Shown one piece after another: positions 51,824 to 60,604 of a stretch of 64,000 nt of DNA; the first letter of the stretch is position 1; every line of letters begins with the position of its first letter. The stretch lies in assembly GCF_000421605.1 (NCBI RefSeq), contig NZ_ATXI01000009.1:1-64000 (forward strand), given 5' to 3'. This DNA comes from Thermodesulfobacterium thermophilum DSM 1276. Its GTDB lineage: Bacteria; Desulfobacterota; Thermodesulfobacteria; Thermodesulfobacteriales; Thermodesulfobacteriaceae. The notes under the pieces were generated by a model. It saw only the letters and a program-made list of their open reading frames with translations. It had not been told where the DNA came from and did no database searches. The position numbers and the translations under genes were made by a program.

Positions 51824-52429
51824 ATGTTTGAAGATTTTATAAACCTTTGGGATAGCAGAGAAGAAATAAGGGTTTTTGTAAAAAATCATCCCATAGCCGG
51901 AGGTATTTTATTTGTTTTTTTACAAGCTTTACAAGTAATAATAGCCCCCCTCCCTGGAGAAGTGACAGGATTTTTTGCAGGTTTTCTTTTCGGAGGGATC
52001 TATGGGTTTATGTTAAGTATGGCAGGCTTGATGATAGGATCTTTAATTTCTTTTTATATAGCAAGGTTTTTAAGAAAAAAATTTTTTAAAAAATACTGTC
52101 AATTTCCAACCTATTTGAAGGTAAAGAAAATTTTTTATAAACATGGGCTTACCGGGATGTTTTTACTTTATCTTTTTCCTGGCTTTCCAAAGGATTTATT
52201 AAACTATTTACTCGGTTTTATGCCTGTCTCTTTAAAAGGTTTCACGGTGGTATGTTTTTTAGGTAGAATACCAGGCACTTTTGCCCTTTCCCTTCAGGGG
52301 GATGTAGTATACGGTGGGCATCCTCAAAGTATAATTTTAGTAACTTTCACTTTTGTTATAGTTTTTTTAATTTTTTTGGTGATTAAAAAAAGAATTGAAG
52401 GTTGGTTAGAAAAAGATCCTACCACTTAG
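51824..52429 (+). CDS. VTT-domain (TVP38/TMEM64, DedA-like) membrane protein
   Basis: 201 residues, about five hydrophobic segments. '[20 protein letters not shown]' and '[20 protein letters not shown]' are typical of the VTT/TMEM64 family, whose members act in lipid scrambling or membrane homeostasis. No specific substrate. The last 11 bp overlap the convergent hisF. Confidence 0.85.
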   Translation: MFEDFINLWDSREEIRVFVKNHPIAGGILFVFLQALQVIIAPLPGEVTGFFAGFLFGGIYGFMLSMAGLMIGSLISFYIARFLRKKFFKKYCQFPTYLKVKKIFYKHGLTGMFLLYLFPGFPKDLLNYLLGFMPVSLKGFTVVCFLGRIPGTFALSLQGDVVYGGHPQSIILVTFTFVIVFLIFLVIKKRIEGWLEKDPTT

Positions 52430-53198
52430 TTCTTACCTTTACCCCCTTTTTAGCTAAGTAATCCTTGATTTCTTTCACGGTATACATTCCATAGTGAACC
52501 ATAGAGGCTATAAGCGCTGCATCAGCTTTACCTTCGGTAAGAACCTGATACAAATGTTCAGGGTGACCTGCACCACCTGAGGCGATAACCGGAATGTTTA
52601 CCGCCTCTGCTATCATCCTCGTAATGGTTAACTCATAACCTTCTTTAGTGCCATCTGCATCTATAGAATTAAGACAAATCTCCCCTGCCCCTAAGTTTTC
52701 TGCTTCTTTTGCCCACCAAACAGCATCTATTCCCATCGGTTGTCTTCCACCCTTTATCCAAACCTCATATCCAGAGGGGATTTTAGAAGAAGGTTCAACC
52801 TTTTTCACATCCATACCAAGTACGATACATTGAGAACCAAAGGCCTTAGCCCCTTCGTAAATCAGTTTGGGATTAAGCACAGCCGCGGTATTAACCGAAA
52901 CCTTCTCTGCTCCTGCAAGCAAGACCTGTCTCATGTCTTCGACTGACTTAATTCCACCTCCCACTGAAAAGGGAATAAAAATCCGTTCAGCAGTCCTTCT
53001 AACCACGTCTATCATGATCCCTCGATGTTCTGCACTGGCAGTAATATCGTAAAAAACTATTTCATCAGCCCCTTCTTGATAATACTTTTCAGCCATCTCT
53101 ACAGGGTCGCCTACCTCTACATTGTCTTTAAACTTTATCCCTTTAGTCGTTTTACCATCCTTTACGTCAAGGCATACGATTATTCTTTTACTTAACAT
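52419..53198 (-). CDS. hisF: imidazole glycerol phosphate synthase subunit HisF
   Basis: Cyclase subunit of the histidine pathway. 259 residues of TIM barrel: '[20 protein letters not shown]' with catalytic Asp11, '[20 protein letters not shown]', '[19 protein letters not shown]' with catalytic Asp130-type Asp, '[20 protein letters not shown]'. SD AAAGGGG. It stands alone: hisH and other his genes are not adjacent. Confidence 0.97.
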   Translation of the reverse strand: MLSKRIIVCLDVKDGKTTKGIKFKDNVEVGDPVEMAEKYYQEGADEIVFYDITASAEHRGIMIDVVRRTAERIFIPFSVGGGIKSVEDMRQVLLAGAEKVSVNTAAVLNPKLIYEGAKAFGSQCIVLGMDVKKVEPSSKIPSGYEVWIKGGRQPMGIDAVWWAKEAENLGAGEICLNSIDADGTKEGYELTITRMIAEAVNIPVIASGGAGHPEHLYQVLTEGKADAALIASMVHYGMYTVKEIKDYLAKKGVKVRTKW

Positions 53199-53253
53199 GT
53201 AAAACCCCTTTACACTTTTTTAAAAGGCAACCTGCCTTTTTCTCTTTTTAAGC

Positions 53254-53457
53254 TCAGCTAAAACCAAATCCTCCTCCACAAGAACTCTTCTTATAATCAC
53301 CTACCCCTTTCATCATCGCACATACATTAGATACTACCTTTTCTACCTTTTCTGAACCACAAAAGGGACATTTTACCTCTTGTTCTTCTGTTTTACTAAA
53401 AATAAGTTTTTCAAAAATCCTCCCACAATCATAACACCTAAATTCATAAATAGGCAT
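53254..53457 (-). CDS. FmdB-family zinc-ribbon protein (second copy)
   Basis: 67 residues: two CxxC knuckles in 'MPIYEFRCYDCGRIFEKL' and 'EVKCPFCGSEKVEKVV', then 'MMKGVGDYKKSSCGGGFGFS' at the end. The Cys-Gly-rich tail is common in FmdB proteins with unknown function. It lies between hisF and cutA on the same strand. Confidence 0.88.
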   Translation of the reverse strand: MPIYEFRCYDCGRIFEKLIFSKTEEQEVKCPFCGSEKVEKVVSNVCAMMKGVGDYKKSSCGGGFGFS

Positions 53458-53513
53458 ACCCTTCCCCTCCTATATCCTTAAATTTAGCTTCGCAGTAAAA
53501 TAATAAAAAATTT

Positions 53514-53846
53514 TTAAATTTCAACCCCTGTTTCTTGTAAAAGCCATCTATAAAAACAGGGGGTAACCTCAGAAACCTCTATTTTTGCGATACAAGGGCA
53601 AGAATAAGAATGGTTTTTAAGTACCTCTTTTTCTACCTCAGGATAAAGAGATTCGCGGGTTTTTACTATTAAAACAGCTTCTTGAGAAACTTCTATCTTA
53701 CCTTCCCACCAATACATAGAGTTAATGTTAGTAAAAAGGTTAACACAACCACAAAGTCTTTTCTCAAGGAGTATCCTTCCAACTTTTTGAGCCTCCTCTG
53801 AATTGGGAAAAGTTATGTAAACAAATACAATCTTATCTTGTGCCAT
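53514..53846 (-). CDS. cutA: divalent-cation tolerance protein CutA
   Basis: 110-residue trimeric PII-like protein: 'FVYITFPNSEEAQKVGRILL', 'RLCGCVNLFTNINSMYWWEG', 'EAVLIVKTRESLYPEVEKEV' and 'HSYSCPCIAKIEV', all CutA marks. Its true role is uncertain (once tied to Cu tolerance). SD AGGAGG, ATG 53846. Confidence 0.94.
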   Translation of the reverse strand: MAQDKIVFVYITFPNSEEAQKVGRILLEKRLCGCVNLFTNINSMYWWEGKIEVSQEAVLIVKTRESLYPEVEKEVLKNHSYSCPCIAKIEVSEVTPCFYRWLLQETGVEI

Positions 53847-53941
53847 AATTACCTCCTGTTTAAATTTCTCTCTAAAAGAGCTAAAGTATAATTATACCTT
53901 AATCGTTATAAATTGCCAAAAAATAAAGGTTTTTTCTGTTG

Positions 53942-53969
53942 TTGGAAAATAACAAAAAGGTTTTATAAT
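53942..53969 (+). promoter_or_regulatory. sigma-70 promoter of ndk-thiL
   Basis: TTGGAA (53942-53947), 16-bp spacer, perfect TATAAT (53964-53969); leader about 28 nt with the SD GAGGAGG before ATG 54004. Confidence 0.6.
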
Positions 53970-54003
53970 GGAGCAAAAATTAGTTATGAGGAGGAGGGAT
54001 CAG

Positions 54004-54426
54004 ATGGAAAGAACGTTGGTTATGATTAAACCTGACGGGGTCCAGAGAAACCTTATAGGAAAGGTTATTAGTATTTTTGAAGAAAAGGGTCTCAGGGTGG
54101 TTGCTTTAAAAAAAGTTAAACTATCTAAGGAGCAGGCAAAACAATTTTATGTCGTACACAAAGAACGTCCTTTTTTTGAAAGTCTAACAGATTACATGAG
54201 TTCTGGTCCAGTGGTGGCTATGGTTTTAGAAGGAGAACAGGCTATAAAAAGGGTACGTGAAATCATGGGAGCAACCGACCCTAAAGAAGCTCAAGAAGGT
54301 ACCATAAGAAAACTTTTTGCGATAGACAAGGAAAAAAATACCGTTCATGGTTCTGACAGCCCTGAATCTGCCGCTAAGGAAATACCATTTTTCTTTAGTG
54401 AGTATGAACTTCTCAGCGCTGAATAA
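54004..54426 (+). CDS. ndk: nucleoside diphosphate kinase
   Basis: Transfers phosphate between nucleoside di- and triphosphates. From ATG 54004 (GAGGAGG upstream) it is 140 residues, the usual length; an upstream in-frame ATG at 53968 lies in the promoter's -10 region and is unlikely. Motifs: 'ERTLVMIKPDGVQRNLIGKV', 'VAMVLEGEQAIKRVREIMGA' and the phospho-His region 'KNTVHGSDSPESAAKEIPFF'. thiL follows with its ATG sharing the stop (TAATG). Confidence 0.96.
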   Translation: MERTLVMIKPDGVQRNLIGKVISIFEEKGLRVVALKKVKLSKEQAKQFYVVHKERPFFESLTDYMSSGPVVAMVLEGEQAIKRVREIMGATDPKEAQEGTIRKLFAIDKEKNTVHGSDSPESAAKEIPFFFSEYELLSAE

Positions 54427-55376
54427 TGACTGAAAAGGAATGGATAACTTATTTAAAAAAACATCTTTTTGAAAAACCTCCTGTTTTTAAAACCTATAAT
54501 GAAGACTGTACTGTTATTCAAAAAGAGGAGCAGGAATTTTTACTTATTACAACTGATGCGCTAGTAGAAACAATCCATTTTAAATTAGATTATTACTCTT
54601 TTTTTGACTTAGGCGTTAAATTAGCTAACTCTAATTTAAGCGACATCGCTGCCTGTGGAGGGGAGCCTGAATGGGCTCTCCTTACCTTAGGAAGTCCGAT
54701 CCCTGTAGATGTTAACTGGGCAGAGCCGTTTTTACAAGGACTTAATCAAAGCTTAAATAAGTTTGGTGCCCATTTGGTAGGTGGAGACACAGTTAAAAGT
54801 CCCTTCTTTTTCTTTAACCTAACTTTATTTGGTAAAACCAACTTCCCTATTTTAAGAAAAGGAGCAAAGGAAGGAGATTTGATCTTTGTCTCAAGACCCT
54901 TAGGAGGAAGTTCTGCTTTTTTAAGAATGGTTAAAACCTCTCCTTTAAAAGAAATACCTGAAAATCTCAAAAAAGCCCATCTTTACCCAGAACCAGAAAT
55001 AATCTTAGGTAAAGAACTCTCTTCGAAAAATTTAGCTACCTCAGCCATAGATATCTCCGACGGTCTTTTACTTGACCTTTGGAGGATATGTGAAGAAAAC
55101 TCAGTTGGGGCTGAATTATTACAAGAGGCTATACCTATAGAGCCCGGAGCTACCTTAGAAGATGCCCTTTCAGGAGGAGAAGACTATGCCCTTCTTTTTA
55201 CTGTTTCTCCCTCTAACTTACACCAAATAGGTGAAATCGAAACCAAACTAAAAAGGAAGTTTTTCTGCATAGGAAAAATTTTGCCTGAAAAGAATCTATA
55301 TTTGGTTAACGAAAAAAAAGAAAGATTAAAGCTAAAACCCAAAGGGTTTGACCACTTTAATCTTAAAATAACTTAA
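54426..55376 (+). CDS. thiL: thiamine-monophosphate kinase
   Basis: Phosphorylates thiamine monophosphate to the coenzyme TPP. 316 residues of the AIR-synthase-like fold: 'LITTDALVETIHFKLDYYSF' (Mg-binding Asp), 'LGVKLANSNLSDIAACGGEP', 'HLVGGDTVKS', 'LATSAIDISDGLLLDLWRIC' and 'DALSGGEDYALLFTVSPSNL'. Translationally coupled to ndk. No TPP riboswitch is visible in the leader. Confidence 0.94.
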   Translation: MTEKEWITYLKKHLFEKPPVFKTYNEDCTVIQKEEQEFLLITTDALVETIHFKLDYYSFFDLGVKLANSNLSDIAACGGEPEWALLTLGSPIPVDVNWAEPFLQGLNQSLNKFGAHLVGGDTVKSPFFFFNLTLFGKTNFPILRKGAKEGDLIFVSRPLGGSSAFLRMVKTSPLKEIPENLKKAHLYPEPEIILGKELSSKNLATSAIDISDGLLLDLWRICEENSVGAELLQEAIPIEPGATLEDALSGGEDYALLFTVSPSNLHQIGEIETKLKRKFFCIGKILPEKNLYLVNEKKERLKLKPKGFDHFNLKIT

Positions 55377-55377
55377 T

Positions 55378-55415
55378 AAAAAACCCCCGAGGGTCCCCCC
55401 CCGGAGGTTACCCTC
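55378..55415 (-). terminator. terminator of hsp20, with a C8/G8 run
   Basis: Stem GAGGGT (55389-55394) with ACCCTC (55410-55415), or the smaller GGAGG/CCTCC within it. On the minus strand it is followed by GGGGG and six U (55383-55378). Eight Cs in a row (55395-55402) form the loop; such a G/C run is striking in this AT-rich sequence. Confidence 0.6.
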
Positions 55416-55423
55416 CTAAAGGA

Positions 55424-55867
55424 TTATTTCTCTACGTTGATCTTGATAAGTTTTTTCTTTTCTTCAGGTTTTTTAGGTAAAATTATCTTCAAAACACCAT
55501 CTTTATAGGTAGCTTCTATCTTATCTTCTTCAACCTCACAAGGAATAGGTATAGACCTCATAAAACTTCCATAAAATCTTTCAATCCTATAGAAGTTTTC
55601 TTTTTTCTCCTCCTCTTCTCTTTTCTTTTCTCCTTTAATAACCAAAACATTCTCCATCAAGCTAATTTCCATATCCTCAGGATTTACACCTGGTACATCA
55701 ACTTTTACGATAACTTTATCATCTGTTTCCGAAACATCTACAGCAGGTGCCCAACTTATACCTTCCCATCTTTCTGTTAACAATTCTTTACCAAAAAATT
55801 CTTGCCATATACGATCCATTTCCTTTTTTAAGTCTTGTAATGGACGCCAAAGGATTAAATCTGCCAT
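55424..55867 (-). CDS. hsp20: small heat-shock protein (Hsp20/alpha-crystallin family)
   Basis: Holdase chaperone, 147 residues from ATG 55867, which has AAAGGAGG 8 nt upstream; GTG 55876 would put the SD at its own start. Alpha-crystallin domain: 'WAPAVDVSETDDKVIVKVDV', 'GVNPEDMEISLMENVLVIKG', 'FYGSFMRSIPIPCEVEEDKI' and 'ATYKDGVLKIILPKK' with the conserved GVLxI, then a Lys-rich tail. Divergent from clpB and probably co-regulated with it. Confidence 0.94.
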   Translation of the reverse strand: MADLILWRPLQDLKKEMDRIWQEFFGKELLTERWEGISWAPAVDVSETDDKVIVKVDVPGVNPEDMEISLMENVLVIKGEKKREEEEKKENFYRIERFYGSFMRSIPIPCEVEEDKIEATYKDGVLKIILPKKPEEKKKLIKINVEK

Positions 55868-55915
55868 AGTTATCACCTCCTTTTTACTTTATTTTTTTAT
55901 TTTCAAAATTAAAAA

Positions 55916-55940
55916 TAAGTATACACTTTAAAAGTTTCAA
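55916..55940 (-). promoter_or_regulatory. candidate heat-shock promoter of hsp20
   Basis: Minus strand CTTGAAA (TTGAAA at 55940-55935), 13-bp spacer, TACTTA (55921-55916). The short spacer and CTTGAAA resemble RpoH promoters. Confidence 0.4.
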
Positions 55941-55986
55941 GTATCCGTTTATAAAAAAATTTCAATAAAAAAATCTGTGATAACTG

Positions 55987-56012
55987 TTGAAAGTCAAAAT
56001 ATCGTATTTAAT
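55987..56012 (+). promoter_or_regulatory. candidate heat-shock promoter of clpB
   Basis: GTTGAAA (TTGAAA at 55987-55992), 12-bp spacer, TATTTA (56005-56010), or 14-bp spacer and TTTAAT (56007-56012). It mirrors the hsp20 promoter on the other strand. Confidence 0.4.
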
Positions 56013-56049
56013 TTTTAACTAATAAATACTAACATTTGGAGGTCAAAGA

Positions 56050-58641
56050 ATGAAGCTTGATAGGTATACTTTTAAAGCTCAAGAGGCTTTACAAGAAGCC
56101 CAAAAGTTAGCCGAGTCTAAAAACAATCCTCAGTTAGAACCAGAGCACCTTTTATTAGCTTTGGTTACCCAAGAAGGTGGGATTATCCCTACCATCCTGG
56201 ACAGGCTGGGGGTAAACTCCAAAATCATTGCTTCTGAGCTTGAGGAAATTTTAGATAAATTTCCCAAACTTACCCAAGGAGCTTATCAGCTATATCTTTC
56301 TTTAAATCTTAAGCAAATTTTAGATAAAGCCGAGGGATTAGCCCGAGAAATGAGAGATGAGTATGTTTCAACAGAACATCTATTTTTGGCTATCATAGAT
56401 AGTCCAACTAAAGCAGGAGAAATTTTAAGAAAACGTGGGGTTACCTTTAGCAACACAAAAGAGGTTATCAACAAAATAAGAAAAGGACAAAGGATTACTG
56501 ACCAAAATCCAGAAGAAAAATATCAATCTTTAGAAAAATTTGGTAGAGACCTTACTGCTCTTGCCAAAGCCGGAAAACTTGACCCTGTGATAGGAAGAGA
56601 CGAAGAAATAAGAAGGGTTATGCATATTTTAAGTAGAAGAACCAAAAATAACCCGGTGTTGGTCGGAGAGCCAGGTGTAGGTAAAACAGCCATCGTAGAA
56701 GGATTAGCTCAGAGGATAGTAGCTGGAGATGTTCCTGAGATTTTAAAAAACAAAAGAATTATACAACTTGATTTGGGCTCTTTGATAGCAGGAACTAAGT
56801 TTAGAGGAGAATTTGAGGAAAGACTAAAGGCGGTTTTAAGAGAGGTGCAAGCAAGTGAAGGAGAAATCATCCTTTTTATAGATGAGATACATACCTTGGT
56901 TGGAGCTGGTGCAGCCGAAGGAGCTATGGATGCTGCTAACATGTTAAAACCAGCCTTGGCAAGAGGCGAATTAAGATGTATAGGTGCTACTACCATAGAT
57001 GAATACCGGAAGTACATAGAAAAAGATCCTGCCTTAGAAAGGCGTTTCCAACCTGTATATGTAGATGAACCCTCTCCAGAAGAGGCTATCGCTATTTTAA
57101 GGGGTCTAAAAGAAAAATATGAAGTGCACCACGGAGTAAAGATTACAGATAACGCTATCGTAGCAGCGGTAATGCTTTCTCACAGGTATATCACAGATAG
57201 ATTTTTACCTGATAAAGCTATAGACCTTATAGATGAAGCGGCAGCTAAACTTAGGATTGAAATAGATTCTATGCCTACAGAAATAGATGAGATAGAAAGG
57301 AAAATCAAACAGTTAGAAATAGAAAAAGTGGCTTTAGAAAAAGAAACCGACCCAAAGGCCAAAGAAAGACTTACTAAGATTTTAGAACAACTTCAAGACC
57401 TTAGAAATAAGGTAGAACAGTTAAAGGAACAATGGCTTAAGGAAAAAGAAATAATTCAAAAAATTAGAAAGCTTAAAGAGAGAATAGACCAATTAAAGGT
57501 CGAGGCTCAACAAGCAGAAAGAAAGGGAGACCTAAACCGGGTAGCAGAAATTATCTATGGTATCATACCTCAGCTTCAAAAAGAACTTGAAGAGGAAAAC
57601 CGTAAACTTGCTGAAATCCAAAAAGAGCATAAATTCTTAAAAGAAGAAGTAGACGCAGAAGACATCGCTCAGATTATCTCTAAATGGACGGGAATTCCTG
57701 TAAGCAGGCTTTTAGAAAGCGAAAGAGAAAAACTGCTCAGAATAGAAGAAAAACTAAAAGAACGGGTGGTAGGACAAGATCATGCTATTAAGGTCATCGC
57801 AGATGCTTTAAGAAGAGCCAGAGCTGGGCTAAAAGATCCCAACAGACCTATCGGTTCTTTTATGTTTATAGGTCCTACAGGAGTAGGAAAAACTGAGCTT
57901 GCTAAAGCTTTGGCTGAGTTTATGTTTGATACCGAAGATGCTATGATTAGGATCGACATGACAGAATATATGGAAAAGCATTCGGTATCAAGGTTGATAG
58001 GTGCCCCTCCAGGATATGTAGGCTATGAAGAAGGAGGACAACTTACAGAAGCTGTAAGAAGAAGGCCCTATTCAGTAATACTTTTTGACGAAATAGAAAA
58101 AGCTCATCCTGATGTGTTTAACATCCTATTACAGGTACTTGATGACGGAAGACTTACAGATGGAAAAGGTAGAACAGTAGACTTCAGAAATACCATCATC
58201 ATCATGACTTCAAACGTAGGTAGCTTTTACTTCCAAGACCTTTCCTTGAGCCATACTGAGATAGAATCTAAAATACATGAACTTTTAAAAGCTACTTTTA
58301 AACCTGAATTTTTAAACAGGATCGACGAAATTATCATCTTTAATAACCTGCAAAGAGAACATATCATAAAAATAGTTGACATACAAATCAAATATCTAAA
58401 CGAAAGATTAGCTGAAAAGAACATGAGTTTGGAACTCACCGAAAAAGCAAAGGAATTAATAGCTACCTATGGATACGATCCTACTTTTGGAGCAAGACCT
58501 CTCAAAAGAGCTATACAGCGTTACATAGAAAATCCTTTAGCCTTAAAGATTCTTGACGGGACCTTCGTAGAAGGGGATAAAATCATCGTAGATGTAAACG
58601 ATTTCGGAGAGTTTGTATTCACCAAACAACCAGTTCATTAA
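56050..58641 (+). CDS. clpB: ATP-dependent disaggregase ClpB
   Basis: Hexameric AAA+ chaperone that, with DnaK, resolubilises aggregates. 863 residues in the normal order: N-terminal Clp repeats (1-145), NBD1 with Walker A '[14 protein letters not shown]' and Walker B '[20 protein letters not shown]', the middle coiled-coil domain (about 400-530) that marks ClpB, NBD2 with '[19 protein letters not shown]' and '[20 protein letters not shown]', and a C-terminal D2-small domain. No ClpP-binding IGF loop is expected or seen. SD TTTGGAGG. It ends at a strong hairpin. Confidence 0.97.
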   Translation: MKLDRYTFKAQEALQEAQKLAESKNNPQLEPEHLLLALVTQEGGIIPTILDRLGVNSKIIASELEEILDKFPKLTQGAYQLYLSLNLKQILDKAEGLAREMRDEYVSTEHLFLAIIDSPTKAGEILRKRGVTFSNTKEVINKIRKGQRITDQNPEEKYQSLEKFGRDLTALAKAGKLDPVIGRDEEIRRVMHILSRRTKNNPVLVGEPGVGKTAIVEGLAQRIVAGDVPEILKNKRIIQLDLGSLIAGTKFRGEFEERLKAVLREVQASEGEIILFIDEIHTLVGAGAAEGAMDAANMLKPALARGELRCIGATTIDEYRKYIEKDPALERRFQPVYVDEPSPEEAIAILRGLKEKYEVHHGVKITDNAIVAAVMLSHRYITDRFLPDKAIDLIDEAAAKLRIEIDSMPTEIDEIERKIKQLEIEKVALEKETDPKAKERLTKILEQLQDLRNKVEQLKEQWLKEKEIIQKIRKLKERIDQLKVEAQQAERKGDLNRVAEIIYGIIPQLQKELEEENRKLAEIQKEHKFLKEEVDAEDIAQIISKWTGIPVSRLLESEREKLLRIEEKLKERVVGQDHAIKVIADALRRARAGLKDPNRPIGSFMFIGPTGVGKTELAKALAEFMFDTEDAMIRIDMTEYMEKHSVSRLIGAPPGYVGYEEGGQLTEAVRRRPYSVILFDEIEKAHPDVFNILLQVLDDGRLTDGKGRTVDFRNTIIIMTSNVGSFYFQDLSLSHTEIESKIHELLKATFKPEFLNRIDEIIIFNNLQREHIIKIVDIQIKYLNERLAEKNMSLELTEKAKELIATYGYDPTFGARPLKRAIQRYIENPLALKILDGTFVEGDKIIVDVNDFGEFVFTKQPVH

Positions 58642-58657
58642 TAATATAAGTAACTTC

Positions 58658-58704
58658 CCCTACCCCTCTATATCTTTCCAACTTTAAGGATATGAGGGGT
58701 AGGG
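58658..58704 (+). terminator. strong hairpin after clpB
   Basis: CCCTACCCCTC (58658-58668) pairs perfectly with GAGGGGTAGGG (58694-58704). The adjacent ATATC/GATAT adds 5 pairs with one bulged T. It is followed by ATTGAATTTTA. It insulates clpB from hpf. Confidence 0.7.
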
Positions 58705-58786
58705 ATTGAATTTTATATGAAAATTGGTAAACTTTATCATAAAAGGGAGATAAATTTTTTAAATTTTATCTAAGGAGGGTTTACGA

Positions 58787-59296
58787 ATGATGGAATTTAA
58801 TTTTACGTTTAAAGGTCTTGATCCTTCAGAGGCTATCAAACAGTATGCTGAAAAAAAGATTAGCAAGTTTGAAAAATATTTTGAAGGACCTGTAAACGTA
58901 CAGATAGTTTTTAAGAGAGAAAAATTTAGAGAAATCGTAGAAATAGTACTTAAAGGAGATGGAGAGGTATTGGTGGTAAAGGAAGAAACTTCAGATATCT
59001 ATGAAGCCATAGACCTTGCTTATGAAACTTTAGAAAAACAGGTGAAAAAATTAAAGGAAAAAAGAAAAGAGTTTAGAAAAGGAAGGACCGTTGAAATGTC
59101 AGGAGAAGCCTCAGTTCCTAACTATGAAATCAAAAAAGTTGAAGTTAACCATCTTTCTACCGCAGAAGCTATAAATTGGTTTAAGAAAAACCATAAAGAA
59201 GATTTTTTTGTTTTTTACAACACTGATTATGATAAAATATGCATTATCTATTTGAAAGATGATAAACCAGTGGTTCTTGTACCAGAATTTGCTTAA
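58787..59296 (+). CDS. hpf: long-form ribosome hibernation promoting factor
   Basis: 169 residues: an N-terminal RaiA-like domain (1-95; 'NFTFKGLDPSEAIKQYAEKK', 'EKYFEGPVNVQIVFKRE'), a linker, and a C-terminal dimerisation domain ('EIKKVEVNHLSTAEAINWFK' ... 'DDKPVVLVPEFA'). Long HPF dimerises 70S ribosomes into inactive 100S in stationary phase. The SD AAGGAGGG precedes ATG-ATG. rapZ follows after 2 bp. Confidence 0.95.
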   Translation: MMEFNFTFKGLDPSEAIKQYAEKKISKFEKYFEGPVNVQIVFKREKFREIVEIVLKGDGEVLVVKEETSDIYEAIDLAYETLEKQVKKLKEKRKEFRKGRTVEMSGEASVPNYEIKKVEVNHLSTAEAINWFKKNHKEDFFVFYNTDYDKICIIYLKDDKPVVLVPEFA

Positions 59297-59298
59297 AG

Positions 59299-60171
59299 AT
59301 GCCTAATTTAATCATCATAACTGGCACCTCAGGTTCTGGGAAAAGCACAGCTTTAAAGGCTTTTGAGGATTTAGGCTACCTTGCTATAGACAACTTTCCT
59401 ACCCGACTTTTAATTTCCTTTTTAAAGGAAGTTAAGGAAAGCCTGTCTACAGACAAGGTAGCCTTAGTAATGGACCTAAGAGATAGATACTTTTTGTCTG
59501 AGTTTAAAACCGTACTTTCTGAAATAGGCACCTTAGGTTATTTTTGGGAGCTCATCTTTCTTGATGCAAGAACTGACGTTATCATTTCAAGGTTTAACCT
59601 CACAAGAAGATTGCATCCTCTTTTAAGAGAAAAAGAAGTTGGTTTAGAAGAGGTTATAGAGAGGGAAAAGGAACTTTTAGCAGACATCAGAGAACTTGCT
59701 ACTCTCTTTATAGACACCTCTAACTACAACGTCCATCAACTAAGAAATGAAATTTTTACAAGGTACCAGACAAGAACTGACCTGAAAATTTTAGTCTTAC
59801 ATTTTATCTCTTTTGGATATAAATATGGAATACCTCCTGAAGCAGACTATGTCTTTGATGCAAGAATCCTTCCTAACCCTTATTTTAACCCAGAATTAAA
59901 ACCTCTTAGCGGAGAGAACCCTCTTATTAAACAATATTTACTAAACTACGATATAACCAAAACATTTTTAAACTTTCTAACCGAGTTTTTAAATTGGTTA
60001 ATACCTGTTTATGCCAAAAGCAACAAAAGATATCTTACTTTAGCCATAGGATGTACTGGGGGTAGACATCGTTCAGTTGCTCTAATCGAATTTTTAGTAG
60101 AAAATTTAAAAAAATCTTTGTTTGAAGTAGAGTTTATAGTATCTCATAGAGATATTAATAAAGATGCTTAA
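59299..60171 (+). CDS. rapZ: RapZ/YvcJ-family nucleotide-binding protein
   Basis: 290 residues with Walker A at 9-16 (GTSGSGKS), 'FEDLGYLAIDNFPTRLL', 'VALVMDLRDRYFL', 'LILDARTDVI'-like 'FLDARTDVIISRFNLTRRLH', and a C-terminal domain with 'LAIGCTGGRHRSVALIEFLV'. In E. coli RapZ guides RNase E to the GlmZ sRNA and controls GlmS; in others it has unclear nucleotide-binding roles. The hpf-rapZ order mirrors the rpoN-hpf-ptsN-rapZ gene cluster, minus the PTS gene. Confidence 0.95.
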   Translation: MPNLIIITGTSGSGKSTALKAFEDLGYLAIDNFPTRLLISFLKEVKESLSTDKVALVMDLRDRYFLSEFKTVLSEIGTLGYFWELIFLDARTDVIISRFNLTRRLHPLLREKEVGLEEVIEREKELLADIRELATLFIDTSNYNVHQLRNEIFTRYQTRTDLKILVLHFISFGYKYGIPPEADYVFDARILPNPYFNPELKPLSGENPLIKQYLLNYDITKTFLNFLTEFLNWLIPVYAKSNKRYLTLAIGCTGGRHRSVALIEFLVENLKKSLFEVEFIVSHRDINKDA

Positions 60172-60601
60172 AATCGAGGTATTAAACCAAGAAAAAGACC
60201 TTGAGTTTATAGCCCTACTTGAAAAAGAATTGTTTAAAAATGAGCCTTGGGACTATACAAGACTTTTGTCTGAGTTCAAAAATTCTTTTTCTCAGATATG
60301 GGTCTTAACCAAAGAAAAGGAAAAACTCGGCTATCTTGTGTTTAGGATAATCTTAGACGAAGCAGAACTATTAAGGATTGGGATAAAAAAAGAACATCAA
60401 AACAAAGGGTTAGGAACTTATTTTTTAAAGGAATTTTTAAATCATCTTAAACAGCAAGGGGTGAAAAAAGTACATTTAGAACTAAAAATAGACAACCATC
60501 CTGCACTTAAGTTATACCAAAAAATGGGGTTTCAAAAAGTCCAAGTTAGAAAAAATTACTATCAAAATAACGATGCTTTAGTTATGACCAAAAACCTTTA
60601 A
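60164..60601 (+). CDS. GNAT-family N-acetyltransferase (RimI-like)
   Basis: 145 residues with GNAT motif A 'RIGIKKEHQNKGLGTYFLKE' (acetyl-CoA-binding Q-x-x-G-x-G/A), then 'HLELKIDNHPALKLYQKMGF' and 'RKNYYQNNDALVMTKNL', the C-terminal pattern of RimI, which acetylates ribosomal protein S18. The RimI assignment is plausible but not proven. It overlaps rapZ by 8 bp and is followed by the giant PPDK-like gene after 3 bp. Confidence 0.82.
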   Translation: MLKIEVLNQEKDLEFIALLEKELFKNEPWDYTRLLSEFKNSFSQIWVLTKEKEKLGYLVFRIILDEAELLRIGIKKEHQNKGLGTYFLKEFLNHLKQQGVKKVHLELKIDNHPALKLYQKMGFQKVQVRKNYYQNNDALVMTKNL

Positions 60602-60604
60602 ACA

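Noticed and set aside
53970-54003. TPP riboswitch in the ndk-thiL leader
   Set aside because: The leader is about 30 nt, too short for the riboswitch.
53968-54003. Upstream ATG for ndk
   Set aside because: It starts inside the -10 box region and would place 12 residues of no family likeness before the conserved N-terminus; ATG 54004 has a strong SD.
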